Assembly: GCF_003011965.1 (NCBI RefSeq)
Contig: NZ_PXWG01000017.1
Location: forward strand, 1-64,000
Length of the DNA: 64,000 bases
Direction: 5' to 3'
DNA from: Streptosporangium nondiastaticum
GTDB taxonomy: Bacteria; Actinomycetota; Actinomycetes; Streptomycetales; Streptomycetaceae
A model generated the notes under the pieces. It ran no database searches. It had not been told where the DNA came from and was given only the letters and a program-made list of their open reading frames with translations. Numbering within the stretch: the first letter of the stretch is position 1; each line of letters opens with the position of its first letter. Position numbers and translations under genes: made by a program. Positions 41,100-49,613 of the stretch are shown piece after piece.

Positions 41100-42117
41100 G
41101 CACCGCCGCCCCGGTGACGCGGTCCGCCGCCAGGTCGGCGAGCCCCTCGTCCGCCCTGCTCAGCGGATAGCGCTGGACGTGGACGACGGGGCGGTGCCGG
41201 GCCACCTCGGCGAGGTACGCGCGGCCGTCCGCGCGGGTGTTGGCGGTGACGCTGCGCAGGGTGCGCTCCTGGAAGAGGTGCTGCTGGTAGTTCAGGGGCG
41301 GGACGTCCGTCAGGTGGATGCCGGCCACGGCGAGCGTGCCCCCGCGGTCGAGCGCGGCCAGGGCGACGGGGACCAGGTCACCGACCGGGGCGAAGAGGAT
41401 CGCCGCGTCGAGGGGCTCGGGCGGGGCGTCGTACGCGCCCGTGGCGGAGGCGGCCCCGAGGTCGAGGGCCAGGCGCCGCGCGTCCTCGGCGCGGGTCATC
41501 ACGTGGACCGTCGCACCCCTGGCCATGGCCAGTTGGGCGGTGAGGTGGGCGGAGGCGCCGAACCCGTAGACGCCGAGGCGCCCGCCGGGCGGCAGCTCGG
41601 CGCGCTCCAGCGCCCGGTAGCCGATGATCCCGGCGCACAGCAGCGGCGCCAGCTCCTCGTCCGGCAGGCCCTCGGGCAGGTGGTAGGCGTAGCGGGCGTC
41701 GACGACGGCGTGCCGCGCGTAGCCGCCGTGGGTGTCCCATCCCGTGTACCGCGAGTGCGGGCACAGGTTCTCCCGGCCGGCCGTGCAATGCCGGCAGGTC
41801 CCGCAGGTGCCCGCCAGCCAGGCGATGCCCACGCGGTCGCCCCGGGCGAAGCCGCCGGCGCCGGGGCCCGTGGCGAGGACCCGGCCCACGACCTCGTGGC
41901 CCGGGGTGCAGTGCGGCACCCGTGGCGCCAGGTCCCCTTCGGCGAGGTGCAGGTCGGTGCGGCACACGCCGCAGGCCCGCACCTCGACGAGCAGCCCGGT
42001 GGGTCCGAGCGGGCCGAGGGGGCGTTCCACGCGGCGCAAGGGGTGTTCGGCGGCCGGTGCCGTGCGGTCGACGACCCAGGCCCGCGTGGTCACTGCGCCA
42101 TCCGTCCCGCTCGCCAC
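41086..42117 (-). CDS. Zinc-dependent alcohol dehydrogenase
   Basis: A 343-residue MDR-family enzyme. The catalytic zinc ligand Cys is in C-G-V-C-R-T-D-L-H, followed by G-H-E-V-V-G; the structural zinc lobe is C-G-T-C-R-H-C-x7-C; the cofactor fold is V-Y-G-F-G-A-S-A-H. The [11 protein letters not shown] element is common in AdhP-like or aryl-alcohol enzymes. The GTG at 42117 has AAGGAG 7 nt upstream; an ATG 20 codons earlier has no such site. Confidence 0.9.
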   Translation of the reverse strand: MASGTDGAVTTRAWVVDRTAPAAEHPLRRVERPLGPLGPTGLLVEVRACGVCRTDLHLAEGDLAPRVPHCTPGHEVVGRVLATGPGAGGFARGDRVGIAWLAGTCGTCRHCTAGRENLCPHSRYTGWDTHGGYARHAVVDARYAYHLPEGLPDEELAPLLCAGIIGYRALERAELPPGGRLGVYGFGASAHLTAQLAMARGATVHVMTRAEDARRLALDLGAASATGAYDAPPEPLDAAILFAPVGDLVPVALAALDRGGTLAVAGIHLTDVPPLNYQQHLFQERTLRSVTANTRADGRAYLAEVARHRPVVHVQRYPLSRADEGLADLAADRVTGAAVLIAD

Positions 42118-42492
42118 CTCGGGTCTCCTTCTGCCGGCCGGCGGCGGGCACAACCCTCCCCGGCCCGCCGGTTTCATGGTGCGCCGCCGCGGTCTTCTCC
42201 GCCAGTGAAGCCGGCGCGGGCCCGGGAAGCGTCAGCGTCCTGACGGGTCGGACCGGAGCTCGGGGGGGCAGCGGCGCCGGGCTCAGGTGCGGCAGGACGC
42301 TGATGGCGATGTCGGCGAGGCTTGCCTGCAGCACCCTACGATCCGGCGGGGCCGGGACCCGAACGCGCTCGGCGAACGTGCTCGGCGAGCACGTTCAGCG
42401 GACGGCGCCTGATTGACACGTCAACTCAAGAGGAAGCCGGGACCGCGTCCCCGTACGGAGCCGGAGCCGGCCCGGGGCTCAGCTCCCGGGCG
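42118..42492. promoter_or_regulatory. Intergenic region with two dyads, no gene seen
   Basis: A 375-bp gap between the dehydrogenase start and the MBL-gene stop. It contains a perfect 10-bp-arm inverted repeat (GAACGTGCTC at 42374-42383, GAGCACGTTC at 42387-42396) and the 12-bp dyad TTGACACGTCAA (42413-42424). Either could be an operator for the dehydrogenase or a terminator for the MBL gene. No convincing coding sequence is present. Confidence 0.45.
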
Positions 42493-43401
42493 TCACCAGC
42501 GCACCGCGGTGAAGTCGATCGGCCGCGGCTCCATGCGCCGGGCGCGCGCCGTCAGGCCCCTCATCTTCTCGGCCATGACGGCCGCGGGCAGGACCATGCG
42601 GTCGCCGTGACCCGGCAGCAGCCACTCGAACCGCAGCCCGCCCACCGTACGGGCCAGCGACGCCGCCAGCTCCCTGATGGAGTACCAGGTGACGCTCTCC
42701 GCCACCTCGACGTCGTTCGCCGAGCGCGACCAGTAGAAGCTGTCCCCGCTGAAGCAGTACCGCTCGTCGGCGACGTAGAGCACGCTGCCCTCGGTGTGGC
42801 CGGGGAGCGGGTGGGCGACCACACCGTCGGCGATCTCCACCGCTTCCGTACCGCGCAGGACGCGGTCGGCCCCGGGAGCCGCGGCGAGATCGCCCTCGTG
42901 GATCCACAGCCGGGCCCCGAACCGCCCGGCGTAGCGCAGACCGTGCGCCGCGTGGTCGCGGTGGGTGAGGAGGACGTCGGTGACGGGACCGATCCCCTCG
43001 AAGCGCGCGGCCAGCCGCTCGCTCCACCGCGGGGTGTCGATCATCATCAGCGCCCCGGAAGGCCGCCGCAAGAGGTAGGAGTTGGCCGCGGCCGTGTGCG
43101 GGGAGTTGTGCCCGCAGAGGTACACGGTGTCGTCGAGGGCCAGGGGGAAGGGGTCCAGCCCCGGATCCAGCCGGCCGGCGGAGGTGCGGATGGAGCGGGT
43201 GTGACAGGCGAACGCGGCGGCGTGCAGCTGCCGTTCCTCCTCCTCACCGGCGGGCTGACGGGTGATCACGGAGCGCCCGCCGGCCACGCCGATCAGGCCC
43301 GGCGCGAGCTGCCTGGCGACGTCGCAGTCGGTACAGCGGTCGTCGACGTACCAACCGGGGCCTTCTGCGGACCGGGGGCGGGTGGTGTGTGCATCGTTCA
43401 C
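42493..43401 (-). CDS. MBL-fold hydrolase with degenerate ferredoxin-like N-terminus
   Basis: A 302-residue protein. Residues about 15-75 resemble a 4Fe-4S ferredoxin half (W-Y-V-D-D-R-C-T-D-C-D-V-A-R-Q-L-A-P, later A-C-H-T-R-S-I) but keep only three or so of the usual cysteines. The rest is a metallo-beta-lactamase fold: N-S-Y-L-L-R, L-T-H-R-D-H-A-A-H in place of the canonical H-x-H-x-D-H, P-L-P-G-H-T-E-G-S, F-S-G-D-S and L-L-P-G-H-G-D. The altered metal motif points to changed metal occupancy. The function is unknown; such fusions are found in actinobacteria and some eukaryotes. Confidence 0.8.
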   Translation of the reverse strand: MNDAHTTRPRSAEGPGWYVDDRCTDCDVARQLAPGLIGVAGGRSVITRQPAGEEEERQLHAAAFACHTRSIRTSAGRLDPGLDPFPLALDDTVYLCGHNSPHTAAANSYLLRRPSGALMMIDTPRWSERLAARFEGIGPVTDVLLTHRDHAAHGLRYAGRFGARLWIHEGDLAAAPGADRVLRGTEAVEIADGVVAHPLPGHTEGSVLYVADERYCFSGDSFYWSRSANDVEVAESVTWYSIRELAASLARTVGGLRFEWLLPGHGDRMVLPAAVMAEKMRGLTARARRMEPRPIDFTAVRW

Positions 43402-43843
43402 GGTACGGCTCTTCCGACGGGGTCCGGGTCAGGCCGGCGCAACCGGCCTTCGTGACAAGAAGGTTCGCCGGAGGCCGCCGCGAAGCGGAAGGGGGCTCGG
43501 GTCTTGTTTCTCCTGGGCTCGGCGTATCTCTCACCCACCTGCACGGCGGGTCGTTCACCACCCATGACGGCATATGTGCCCATCCGGCTTTCGAGACGTC
43601 CGGGCCGCGATTCCACTCCTGCGGAGGAGGGGACTCGCCGACGTTCATCTGCCAAATGCCCCGCATTCGAGTGCTTCGCCGATAAAGTCGCATTGTGCCG
43701 TACCAGCGCTGACGTCGGGTCAACCTGTCGCGTCGGGGCCTCACCCAGGGGTCTCGGGCGGGGCTGGTAGCGCTGCCGCACCCGAGGGCTCTCTCAGGGT
43801 CTCGCCGGCCGGCGGGTCTCGTGGTCCGAGGAAAGGCGCACAC
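43402..43843. other. Intergenic region with a long imperfect dyad
   Basis: A 442-bp gap upstream of the divergent MBL and small-peptide genes. The most obvious structure is an interrupted inverted repeat with pairs CCGGCG/CGCCGG (43434-43439 and 43466-43471), AACC/GGTT and CCTTC/GAAGG (43447-43451 and 43459-43463), 33 bp upstream of the MBL start. A TAAAGT element near 43682 could be a -10 for the rightward transcript. No gene is seen. Confidence 0.4.
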
Positions 43844-43978
43844 ATGGTGCAGCACAGAAGGCCGAAGACGCCGGTCGACTGGAACCTGGTCCGCGGCGTG
43901 GCCCGGGCAGTGACGCCGTGGGTGGAGCTGCTGACGGCCGTGACCGCTCTGGCCCTGGCGATGACCGGCAGGGGCTGA
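43844..43978 (+). CDS. Small single-TM peptide, unknown function
   Basis: A 44-residue peptide: a basic N-terminus (H-R-R-P-K-T-P-V-D-W) followed by one hydrophobic segment (W-V-E-L-L-T-A-V-T-A-L-A-L-A-M). GAAAGG lies 7 nt before the ATG and a clean hairpin follows 5 bp after the stop, both of which support a real transcription unit. No family is known to me. Confidence 0.45.
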   Translation: MVQHRRPKTPVDWNLVRGVARAVTPWVELLTAVTALALAMTGRG

Positions 43979-43983
43979 CCCGC

Positions 43984-44006
43984 GGGGCGTATCACCAGTA
44001 CGCCCC
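43984..44006 (+). terminator. Hairpin after the small peptide gene
   Basis: Perfect 8-bp arms GGGGCGTA / TACGCCCC with a 7-nt loop, directly after the stop codon. Confidence 0.55.
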
Positions 44007-44272
44007 GTGGAGCCAGCCTCCTCGGCCGCCCGTCGCGGGACTCCGGTCCCGCGGCGGGCCCACTCTCCGTCCGCGCCGCGCGAGCGGCACGGGCCGTGCG
44101 GCGGCGGATCCTCCCGCCGCCACTCGCCGGCCGGCCGACGAGCCCACACCCTAACGCACGGGGCAGCGCCTCGCCGGGGAACCGCGGCGCGGCGGACGTC
44201 CGCCTGGAGGACACGGGCAGGCGCATGCCCACGGCGGGCGCGCCGCCCGGGGTCCGCCCTCCGTGGGGCGGC

Positions 44273-45040
44273 TCAGGCAGGGGTGCCGCTGAGGATGTCG
44301 ACGCGGCCCGTGTCGAGGGAGTAGTAGGCGCTGACCACCGCGAGCGAGCCCTTCTTCACGAGCGGGGAGAGGTCCTTGTTGGAGCGCAGGTCGGCCGCGG
44401 TCAGCTCGGCCTGGGCGCGGATCATCGTGTCGACCGGGTCGGGGCCGCGCTGCTTGAGGGCCTTCTTGTACGCCGGCTGCAGTGCCTCGACGATCGCCTG
44501 CAGGTTGCCGGGCAGGGTCGCGCCGTCGCGCAGGGCGTCGTACGCCGCCTTCGCCGCGCCGCAGCGCTGGTGCCCGAGGACGACGATCAGCGGGGTGCCG
44601 CTCGTCAGGGGCCCGTACTCGACGGAGCCGGTGACCACCGGGCCGACGGCCTGCGCGCCGGTGCGCAGCACGTAGAGGTCGCCGAGGCCGGTGTCGAAGA
44701 GGAGCTCGGGAGGCACGCGGGAGTCGATGCACGAGAGGATCACCCCGTACGGCTCCTGCGTCTGCGCCACGAACTGGCGGCGGTCCGGATCGCGGTCGGG
44801 GTGCTGGAGGTTGCCGTTCACCCAGCGCTTGTTGCCCTCCAGCAGCCGCGCGAGCGCCTCCTTGGCCGTGGCCGGGCTCGCGGTCGGCGGCGCGGGCGTC
44901 GTCCTCGGGCGGGCGGCCGCCTTCCCGGCGCTCCTCACGTCCGCGGCGTCCCTCGCGCAACCCGAGAGCATGGCCGCGGCGGCGGCCGCGAGACCGCCGG
45001 TGAGCATCGCCCGGCGATGCGGTTGTCCTGCTGAGCCCAT
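44273..45040 (-). CDS. Exported beta-carbonic anhydrase (lipoprotein)
   Basis: A 255-residue beta-class carbonic anhydrase. Zinc ligands are seen in S-C-I-D-S-R (Cys, Asp, Arg) and G-H-Q-R-C-G-A (His, Cys). The N-terminus H-R-R-A-M-L-T-G-G-L-A-A-A-A-A-A-M-L-S-G-C has a twin-arginine-like start and an L-S-G-C lipobox, so the enzyme is probably Tat-exported and lipid-anchored, followed by a Pro/Thr/Ala-rich linker (about 40-65). It interconverts CO2 and bicarbonate outside the membrane. ATG 45040 follows AGGAGA. Confidence 0.9.
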   Translation of the reverse strand: MGSAGQPHRRAMLTGGLAAAAAAMLSGCARDAADVRSAGKAAARPRTTPAPPTASPATAKEALARLLEGNKRWVNGNLQHPDRDPDRRQFVAQTQEPYGVILSCIDSRVPPELLFDTGLGDLYVLRTGAQAVGPVVTGSVEYGPLTSGTPLIVVLGHQRCGAAKAAYDALRDGATLPGNLQAIVEALQPAYKKALKQRGPDPVDTMIRAQAELTAADLRSNKDLSPLVKKGSLAVVSAYYSLDTGRVDILSGTPA

Positions 45041-45261
45041 CGGTGGTTCTCCTCGGCATGGCTGACGCATGGTGACGGTGATGGGGATTGTTCACCGCGG
45101 TGCGGGTGCTCCTGCGGGAGGCGCGGAGGACCGCCGGGCCCATTTACCACCGACGGCCCAAAGGCGCGGGCGCCGCCGGCACCGCTGCCGCGGCGGACCG
45201 AAACTGACTGGCCGTCGCACCGGGCCCTCGCCTACGGTGTGGCGACCGAACGAGACACTGA

Positions 45262-45657
45262 ATGGGCAGCACGATGAGCACGAACACGGCCGGCCGGCGC
45301 ACCATGACCCTGTGGCGGCCGACGGGACCGGAGGAGCTGGCGCTGGTCGAGGCGTCCGGCCGGCGGGCCTGGCCCCCGCGCCTCCCCGACCAGCCGATCT
45401 TCTATCCGGTGCTGAACGAGGACTACGCGATCCGCATCGCCCGCGACTGGAACGTGCCCGCCTCCGGCGTCGGCTACGTCACCCGCTTCGAGGTGGACGC
45501 CGCCTTCGCCGCCCGCTACCCGGTCCGGCAGGCCGGCGGGCGCACGATCCTGGAGCTGTGGGTGCCCGCGGAGGAACTGGACGAGTTCAACCGGCACATC
45601 GTCGGCACCATCGAGGTGGTCCGGGAGTTCCGGCCGGAGCCGCAGCAGCAGCCGTAG
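45262..45657 (+). CDS. Conserved-looking hypothetical protein
   Basis: A protein of 127-131 residues. It has a strong internal pattern T-L-W-R-P-T-G-P-E-E-L-A-L-V-E-A-S-G, then P-D-Q-P-I-F-Y-P-V-L-N-E-D-Y-A, T-R-F-E-V-D-A-A-F and E-L-W-V-P-A-E-E-L-D-E-F-N-R-H-I-V-G. I associate this family with streptomycete proteins loosely annotated as ADP-ribosylation/crystallin J1, without evidence for an activity. The start is uncertain: ATG 45262 or ATG 45274. Confidence 0.65.
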   Translation: MGSTMSTNTAGRRTMTLWRPTGPEELALVEASGRRAWPPRLPDQPIFYPVLNEDYAIRIARDWNVPASGVGYVTRFEVDAAFAARYPVRQAGGRTILELWVPAEELDEFNRHIVGTIEVVREFRPEPQQQP

Positions 45658-45841
45658 CCGCGACCCGCCCCGCGTGGCCCGCATCACACCTGACGGGTTA
45701 CGCGGGCAACGGAGCGTGAATTCTGGCCACCGCCGGATCCGTCCGCCTAGCCTGTGGAAACGGCCCCGGAAAGGCCGCGTCGCAGCTGATGCCAAGGCTC
45801 TGGAAAAACACTTGGCCCGGATCCGCCCCGGACGGTGGTTT

Positions 45842-46612
45842 GTGGCAGGGTACAGACGGAATTTCATCTCCGATTACGACGGTCTCGCCGGTCAGTGGTG
45901 GGATCCTCGCGGGCCGCTCGCGCCGCTGGGCTGGATCGCCCGGGCCCGCGCCGCATTCGTTCCCGATGCCGGTGCCGGTGCCGGCGCCAATGCCGGTGCT
46001 GATGCCGATACCCATACCGATACCGCGGCCGGTGCCCCGCGGGCGCGTCTGCTCGATGTCGCCTGCGGCGGCGGGCTTTTCGGTCCGCATCTGGCCGGCA
46101 AGGGATATCGCGTGTTCGGCGTGGACTTGTCGGCCACGGCGCTCAAGGAAGCGCTCGGGCACGGCTTCGACGCCGTCGCCCGGGCCGACATCACCCGGCT
46201 CCCGTTCGCCGACGAGTCCTTCGACGTCGTCACGGCGGGGCAGTGCCTCGAACACGTACCGGATCCCTTCGCCGTCGTGGCGGAGCTGTGCCGGGTCCTG
46301 CGGCCCGGCGGCACGCTGATCGTCGACACCATTCCCGACACCAGGGTCGCCCGGCTGGTGGCCATCACGTTCGCCGAGAACGTCCCCCTCCCGGGCAGGC
46401 CCGCCCGCGGCACCCACGACCACCGCCTCTTCGTCAACCGGGAGCGGCTGGCCCGGGTCGCGCGGTCGCACGGCGTGGAGCTCCGGCTGCTCGGGCTGCG
46501 TCCGCGGTCCCGCGACTTCATCCGCTACCTGGCCGGGCGATGCGAGGAGGTTCGCATGGTTCCCATCAAGTCCACTTCCGTCCTCTACCTCGGCGTGGGG
46601 ACGAAACGATGA
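45842..46612 (+). CDS. Class I SAM methyltransferase (UbiG/UbiE-like)
   Basis: About 256 residues. Y-D-G-L-A-G-Q-W-W-D-P-R-G-P-L-A-P-L at the N-terminus matches UbiG-type enzymes, motif I is L-L-D-V-A-C-G-G-G, and F-D-V-V-T-A-G-Q-C-L-E-H-V-P-D-P is the post-II block. A low-complexity insert of about 24 residues made only of Asp, Ala, Gly, Asn, Thr and His lies before motif I (45964-46035). The GTG at 45842 is chosen from the family start; an upstream ATG at 45674 is possible. Its stop overlaps the prenyltransferase start, implying joint action, probably methylating the prenylated quinone or its precursor. Confidence 0.78.
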   Translation: MAGYRRNFISDYDGLAGQWWDPRGPLAPLGWIARARAAFVPDAGAGAGANAGADADTHTDTAAGAPRARLLDVACGGGLFGPHLAGKGYRVFGVDLSATALKEALGHGFDAVARADITRLPFADESFDVVTAGQCLEHVPDPFAVVAELCRVLRPGGTLIVDTIPDTRVARLVAITFAENVPLPGRPARGTHDHRLFVNRERLARVARSHGVELRLLGLRPRSRDFIRYLAGRCEEVRMVPIKSTSVLYLGVGTKR

Positions 46613-47508
46613 CGGCGACCCTTCAGCAGCGGCCGGTCCGCGGAGACGCCGTACGCGCATGGCTGGTCGGTGCCCGCCTCAAGACGCTGCCCGTGACCTT
46701 GGCGCCGATCGCCGTCGGGGAGGGAATCGCCCATTCCCTCGGTGCCGTCAGCTGGTGGCGCACCGTCCTGACGCTGCTGTTCATGCTGGGTTTCGTCCTC
46801 GGCACGAACTTCTTCAACGACTACAGCGACGGCGTGCGGGGAACCGACGACGCGCGCCTGGGGCCGGCGCGGCTGGTCGGCTCCGGGCAGGCCTCGCCGC
46901 GGCAAGTCCTGCGCTTCGGGATGTTCCTGTACGCCGTCGCCGTCGTGACCGGCGTGGTCCTGGCCGCGACGGTCTCCTGGTGGATGCTCGCCGTGACGGT
47001 GTACTGCGGGCTCGCCGGCTGGTGCTACACCGGCGGCCCACGGCCCTACGGCTACCGCGCGCTCGGCGACCTCAGCATCTTCCTCTTCCACGGCGTGATC
47101 GCCGTGTGCACCACGGCCGCCGTCCAGCTCGGCCACGTGCCCCTGCTCGCGCTCGGCGCGTCCGTGCCCATCGGCCTGCTGTCCTGCGCGCTGCTGACGA
47201 CGAACAACCTCCGCGACATACGGACCGACGCCGCCGCGGGAAAGATCACCGTCGCCGTGCTGCTGGGCGACAAGCGCACCCGCGTCTACTACGCGCTCTG
47301 CGTCACCGGCGCCTTCGCCTCCGCACTGCTCCTTGCCGGCGCCCGGCCCTGGGCGCTGCTGGTGATCGCCGCCGTCCCGTCCGCCGTCTTCCCGCTGCGC
47401 CGCGTGCTCAGCGGAGCACGCGGCAGGGACCTCATAGCGGCGCTGGAGCACACCTGCCTGCTGCTGCTCGCGTTCGGGGCGCTGCTGGCGATCGGCCTGG
47501 CCCTGTGA
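46609..47508 (+). CDS. MenA-like UbiA-family prenyltransferase
   Basis: A 299-residue membrane prenyltransferase. The first Asp-rich motif is N-F-F-N-D-Y-S-D-G-V-R-G-T-D (about 68-81) and the second is N-N-L-R-D-I-R-T-D-A-A-A-G-K. The G-R/A-L-K-T-L-P-V-T-L-A-P start is typical of 1,4-dihydroxy-2-naphthoate polyprenyltransferases (MenA). About eight TM segments are present. Streptomyces make menaquinone by the futalosine route with a different UbiA enzyme, so this gene with a coupled methyltransferase and a downstream monooxygenase may serve a specialised prenylated quinone or phenol (inference). Confidence 0.85.
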   Translation: MTATLQQRPVRGDAVRAWLVGARLKTLPVTLAPIAVGEGIAHSLGAVSWWRTVLTLLFMLGFVLGTNFFNDYSDGVRGTDDARLGPARLVGSGQASPRQVLRFGMFLYAVAVVTGVVLAATVSWWMLAVTVYCGLAGWCYTGGPRPYGYRALGDLSIFLFHGVIAVCTTAAVQLGHVPLLALGASVPIGLLSCALLTTNNLRDIRTDAAAGKITVAVLLGDKRTRVYYALCVTGAFASALLLAGARPWALLVIAAVPSAVFPLRRVLSGARGRDLIAALEHTCLLLLAFGALLAIGLAL

Positions 47509-47601
47509 CCAGCCCGTACGGCCGGCCCCGTAACCAGTCCGTGCAGCCGGTCCTGTGACCAGCCCGTGCAGCCAGCCCCGTTACCCGGCCCGCACCCGGC
47601 C
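47506..47601. repeat. 25-bp tandem repeat at the menA-like stop codon
   Basis: Three near-identical 25-bp units start at the stop codon (47506-47530, 47531-47555, 47556-47580; first unit TGACCAGCCCGTACGGCC...), with a decayed fourth. They fill most of the space before the next gene's ribosome site. Each unit begins with TGA or TAA, but the frame shifts by one each time. Confidence 0.8.
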
Positions 47602-47616
47602 GAAGGAGAAAACCCA

Positions 47617-49119
47617 GTGACACCGGATCACGAAGTGCTGGTGATAGGCGCCGGATTCGCCGGAATAGGGACGGGAATCGGTCTGCGCCGGGCCGGCATC
47701 GACGACTTCGCCATCATCGACCAGCAGGACGGCGCCGGCGGTTCCTGGCACACCAACAGGTATCCCGGAATCGCCGTGGACATCACGTCCTTCTCCTACT
47801 CCTACGCCTTCGAACCCTTCCCCTCCTGGTCCAGGATCTTCCCTCCCGGCGCGGAACTGAAGGCGTACGCGGAGCACTGCATCGACAAATACGGTCTCCG
47901 TCCCCGTCTGCGCTTCCACGCGAAGGTCGTGCGCGCCGAATACAGCGAACAGCACCACCTGTGGCGGATTCTCCTGGCGGACGGCGCCTCCTTGACCGCA
48001 CGGTTCGTCGTCTGCGCCACCGGCTGGCTCACCGAGCCGAAGCGGCCGGCCATCGAGGGTCTGGACGCGTTCAAGGGCGACGTCCTGCACACCGCGCACT
48101 GGGACCCGTCGCTGGACCTGACCGGCCGGAGCGTGGGCCTGATCGGCACCGGCGCGTCGGCGGTCCAGGTCGTTCCGGAGATCGCCCCGCACGTGGAGTC
48201 GCTCCACGTCTACCAGCGCACCCCCATCTGGGTCTTCCCGAAGCCGGACTTCGCGGTGCCGGAGCCCGTCCGCCGGCTGTTCGGGGCGGCACCGTGGACG
48301 CAGCGGGCGATCCGGCTGCTCACCGACACCGCGACGGAGGTCGGCTTCGTGATCGCCATGATCCACCACCGCCGGTTCCCCTTCCTGGTGCGGGCGGGGG
48401 AAGCGGCCTCGCGGCTCTACCTGCGCAGCCAGGTCAGGGGCGACCGCGAGCTGATGGCCAAGCTCACCCCCGCGTACCGGCTGGGCTGCAAGCGGCCGTC
48501 GTTCGGCAAGGGCTACTGGCGTGCCTTCACCCGCGACAACGTCCGCCTCGTGACCCAGCCCGTCGAGCGCGTCACGGAGACCGGCATCCGCACGGCGGAC
48601 GGCGGCGAGCAGCGCTTCGACGTGCTGGTCCTGGCCACCGGCTTCCAGACCCTCGAGAACCTCCCGCCGTTCCCGGTGCACGGGACCGGCGGCCGTGACC
48701 TCAGGGAGTTCTGGCGGACCGAGCGGTTCCAGACGTACGAGGGAACGTCGGTCAAGGGGTTCCCGAACCTCTGGTTCATCGTCGGGCCGTACTCCTTCAC
48801 CGGCGGCTCGTGGTTCGGCATGATCGACTATCAGGTCACCCACGCCCTGCGGGTGATCCGCGAGGCCCGGCGCCGGCGCGCCACGCAGGCCGTCGTCCGG
48901 CCGGAGAAGCACGACAGGTCGTTCCGGGAGACGCTGCGGCGCGTGCCGGGCACCGTGTTCGCCCACGGGAGCTGCAGGCGTTCGAACAGCTACTACTTCG
49001 ACGAGCGCGGGGACGCGCCGGCCGTCCGGCCGGCCAGCACGTACGAGGCCGCCTGGCGGGCCCGGCACTTCGACCTCGACGACTACGCGTACGAACGGCT
49101 GCTGGGGAGGCCGGCGTGA
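47617..49119 (+). CDS. Flavin monooxygenase, Baeyer-Villiger type
   Basis: A 500-residue FAD/NADPH enzyme. FAD fold V-I-G-A-G-F-A-G-I-G (about 9-18), G-G-S-W-H-T-N-R-Y-P-G, the BVMO fingerprint F-K-G-D-V-L-H-T-A-H-W-D-P, the NADPH fold L-I-G-T-G-A-S-A-V-Q, and D-V-L-V-L-A-T-G-F are all present. GTG 47617 has AAGGAGAA 6 nt upstream. It inserts oxygen next to a ketone or oxidises a heteroatom. Position after the methyltransferase/prenyltransferase pair suggests it tailors their product. Its stop overlaps the next start (TGATG). Confidence 0.9.
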   Translation: MTPDHEVLVIGAGFAGIGTGIGLRRAGIDDFAIIDQQDGAGGSWHTNRYPGIAVDITSFSYSYAFEPFPSWSRIFPPGAELKAYAEHCIDKYGLRPRLRFHAKVVRAEYSEQHHLWRILLADGASLTARFVVCATGWLTEPKRPAIEGLDAFKGDVLHTAHWDPSLDLTGRSVGLIGTGASAVQVVPEIAPHVESLHVYQRTPIWVFPKPDFAVPEPVRRLFGAAPWTQRAIRLLTDTATEVGFVIAMIHHRRFPFLVRAGEAASRLYLRSQVRGDRELMAKLTPAYRLGCKRPSFGKGYWRAFTRDNVRLVTQPVERVTETGIRTADGGEQRFDVLVLATGFQTLENLPPFPVHGTGGRDLREFWRTERFQTYEGTSVKGFPNLWFIVGPYSFTGGSWFGMIDYQVTHALRVIREARRRRATQAVVRPEKHDRSFRETLRRVPGTVFAHGSCRRSNSYYFDERGDAPAVRPASTYEAAWRARHFDLDDYAYERLLGRPA

Positions 49120-49613
49120 TGCGGCTCCGCGACGTCCACGGGCGGGACCGCTCCCTGTGCGTCTTCTACGGGCTGTTCGGCCTCGCCGGGACCGCCGTCA
49201 TGGGGGCGCTGGCCGTCGCCTTCGTCCGCGAGAACATGGACGCCGGCCCGTACGGCGTCGTACGGAACTTCGTCCACGACGCGTTGACGAACACGGCCTC
49301 CCAGTTCGTCTACGCGGACCTGGTCCTGATCTGGGCGGCCCTGGCGATCTTCATGATCGCCGAGTCGCGGCGGCTCGGGATCCACCACGTGTGGGCGTAC
49401 ATCGTCGGCGCCCCGGCGCTGGCGCTGTGCGCGAGCTTCTCGGTCTTCATGTACGTCCGCCAGCTGAAGATCGCGGCGGCCGGGGACGGCCCGGGCGGCC
49501 TCCGGGACATCCGAAACATCCGGGAGGATTCATCGTTTGACGGGACAACAGACCGGAAAGGCCGCCGGCCGGACACGGTCCCGCTGCCGAGAGCTGGGAG
49601 GAGGCAGGCATGA
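49119..49613 (+). CDS. DUF2834-like membrane protein
   Basis: A 164-residue protein with three hydrophobic segments (about 15-37, 68-88, 98-118). Y-A-D-L-V-L-I-W-A-A-L-A-I-F-M-I-A-E-S-R-R-L-G and the closing F-S-V-F-M-Y-V-R-Q fit DUF2834. A hydrophilic tail of about 45 residues is unusual for the family and runs into the next gene's start. It overlaps the monooxygenase stop by one base (TGATG). The function is unknown; some relatives sit in isoprenoid or quinone gene sets. Confidence 0.7.
   Translation: MRLRDVHGRDRSLCVFYGLFGLAGTAVMGALAVAFVRENMDAGPYGVVRNFVHDALTNTASQFVYADLVLIWAALAIFMIAESRRLGIHHVWAYIVGAPALALCASFSVFMYVRQLKIAAAGDGPGGLRDIRNIREDSSFDGTTDRKGRRPDTVPLPRAGRRQA

Noticed and set aside
42322..43455. 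377-codon plus-strand frame opposite the MBL gene
   Set aside because: Arg/Gly/Val-rich without domains, antisense to a gene with clear MBL motifs.
46609..47508. Assigning menA as the housekeeping menaquinone gene
   Set aside because: Motifs fit MenA, but the neighbours are tailoring enzymes and Streptomyces generally use the futalosine pathway; no symbol is given.
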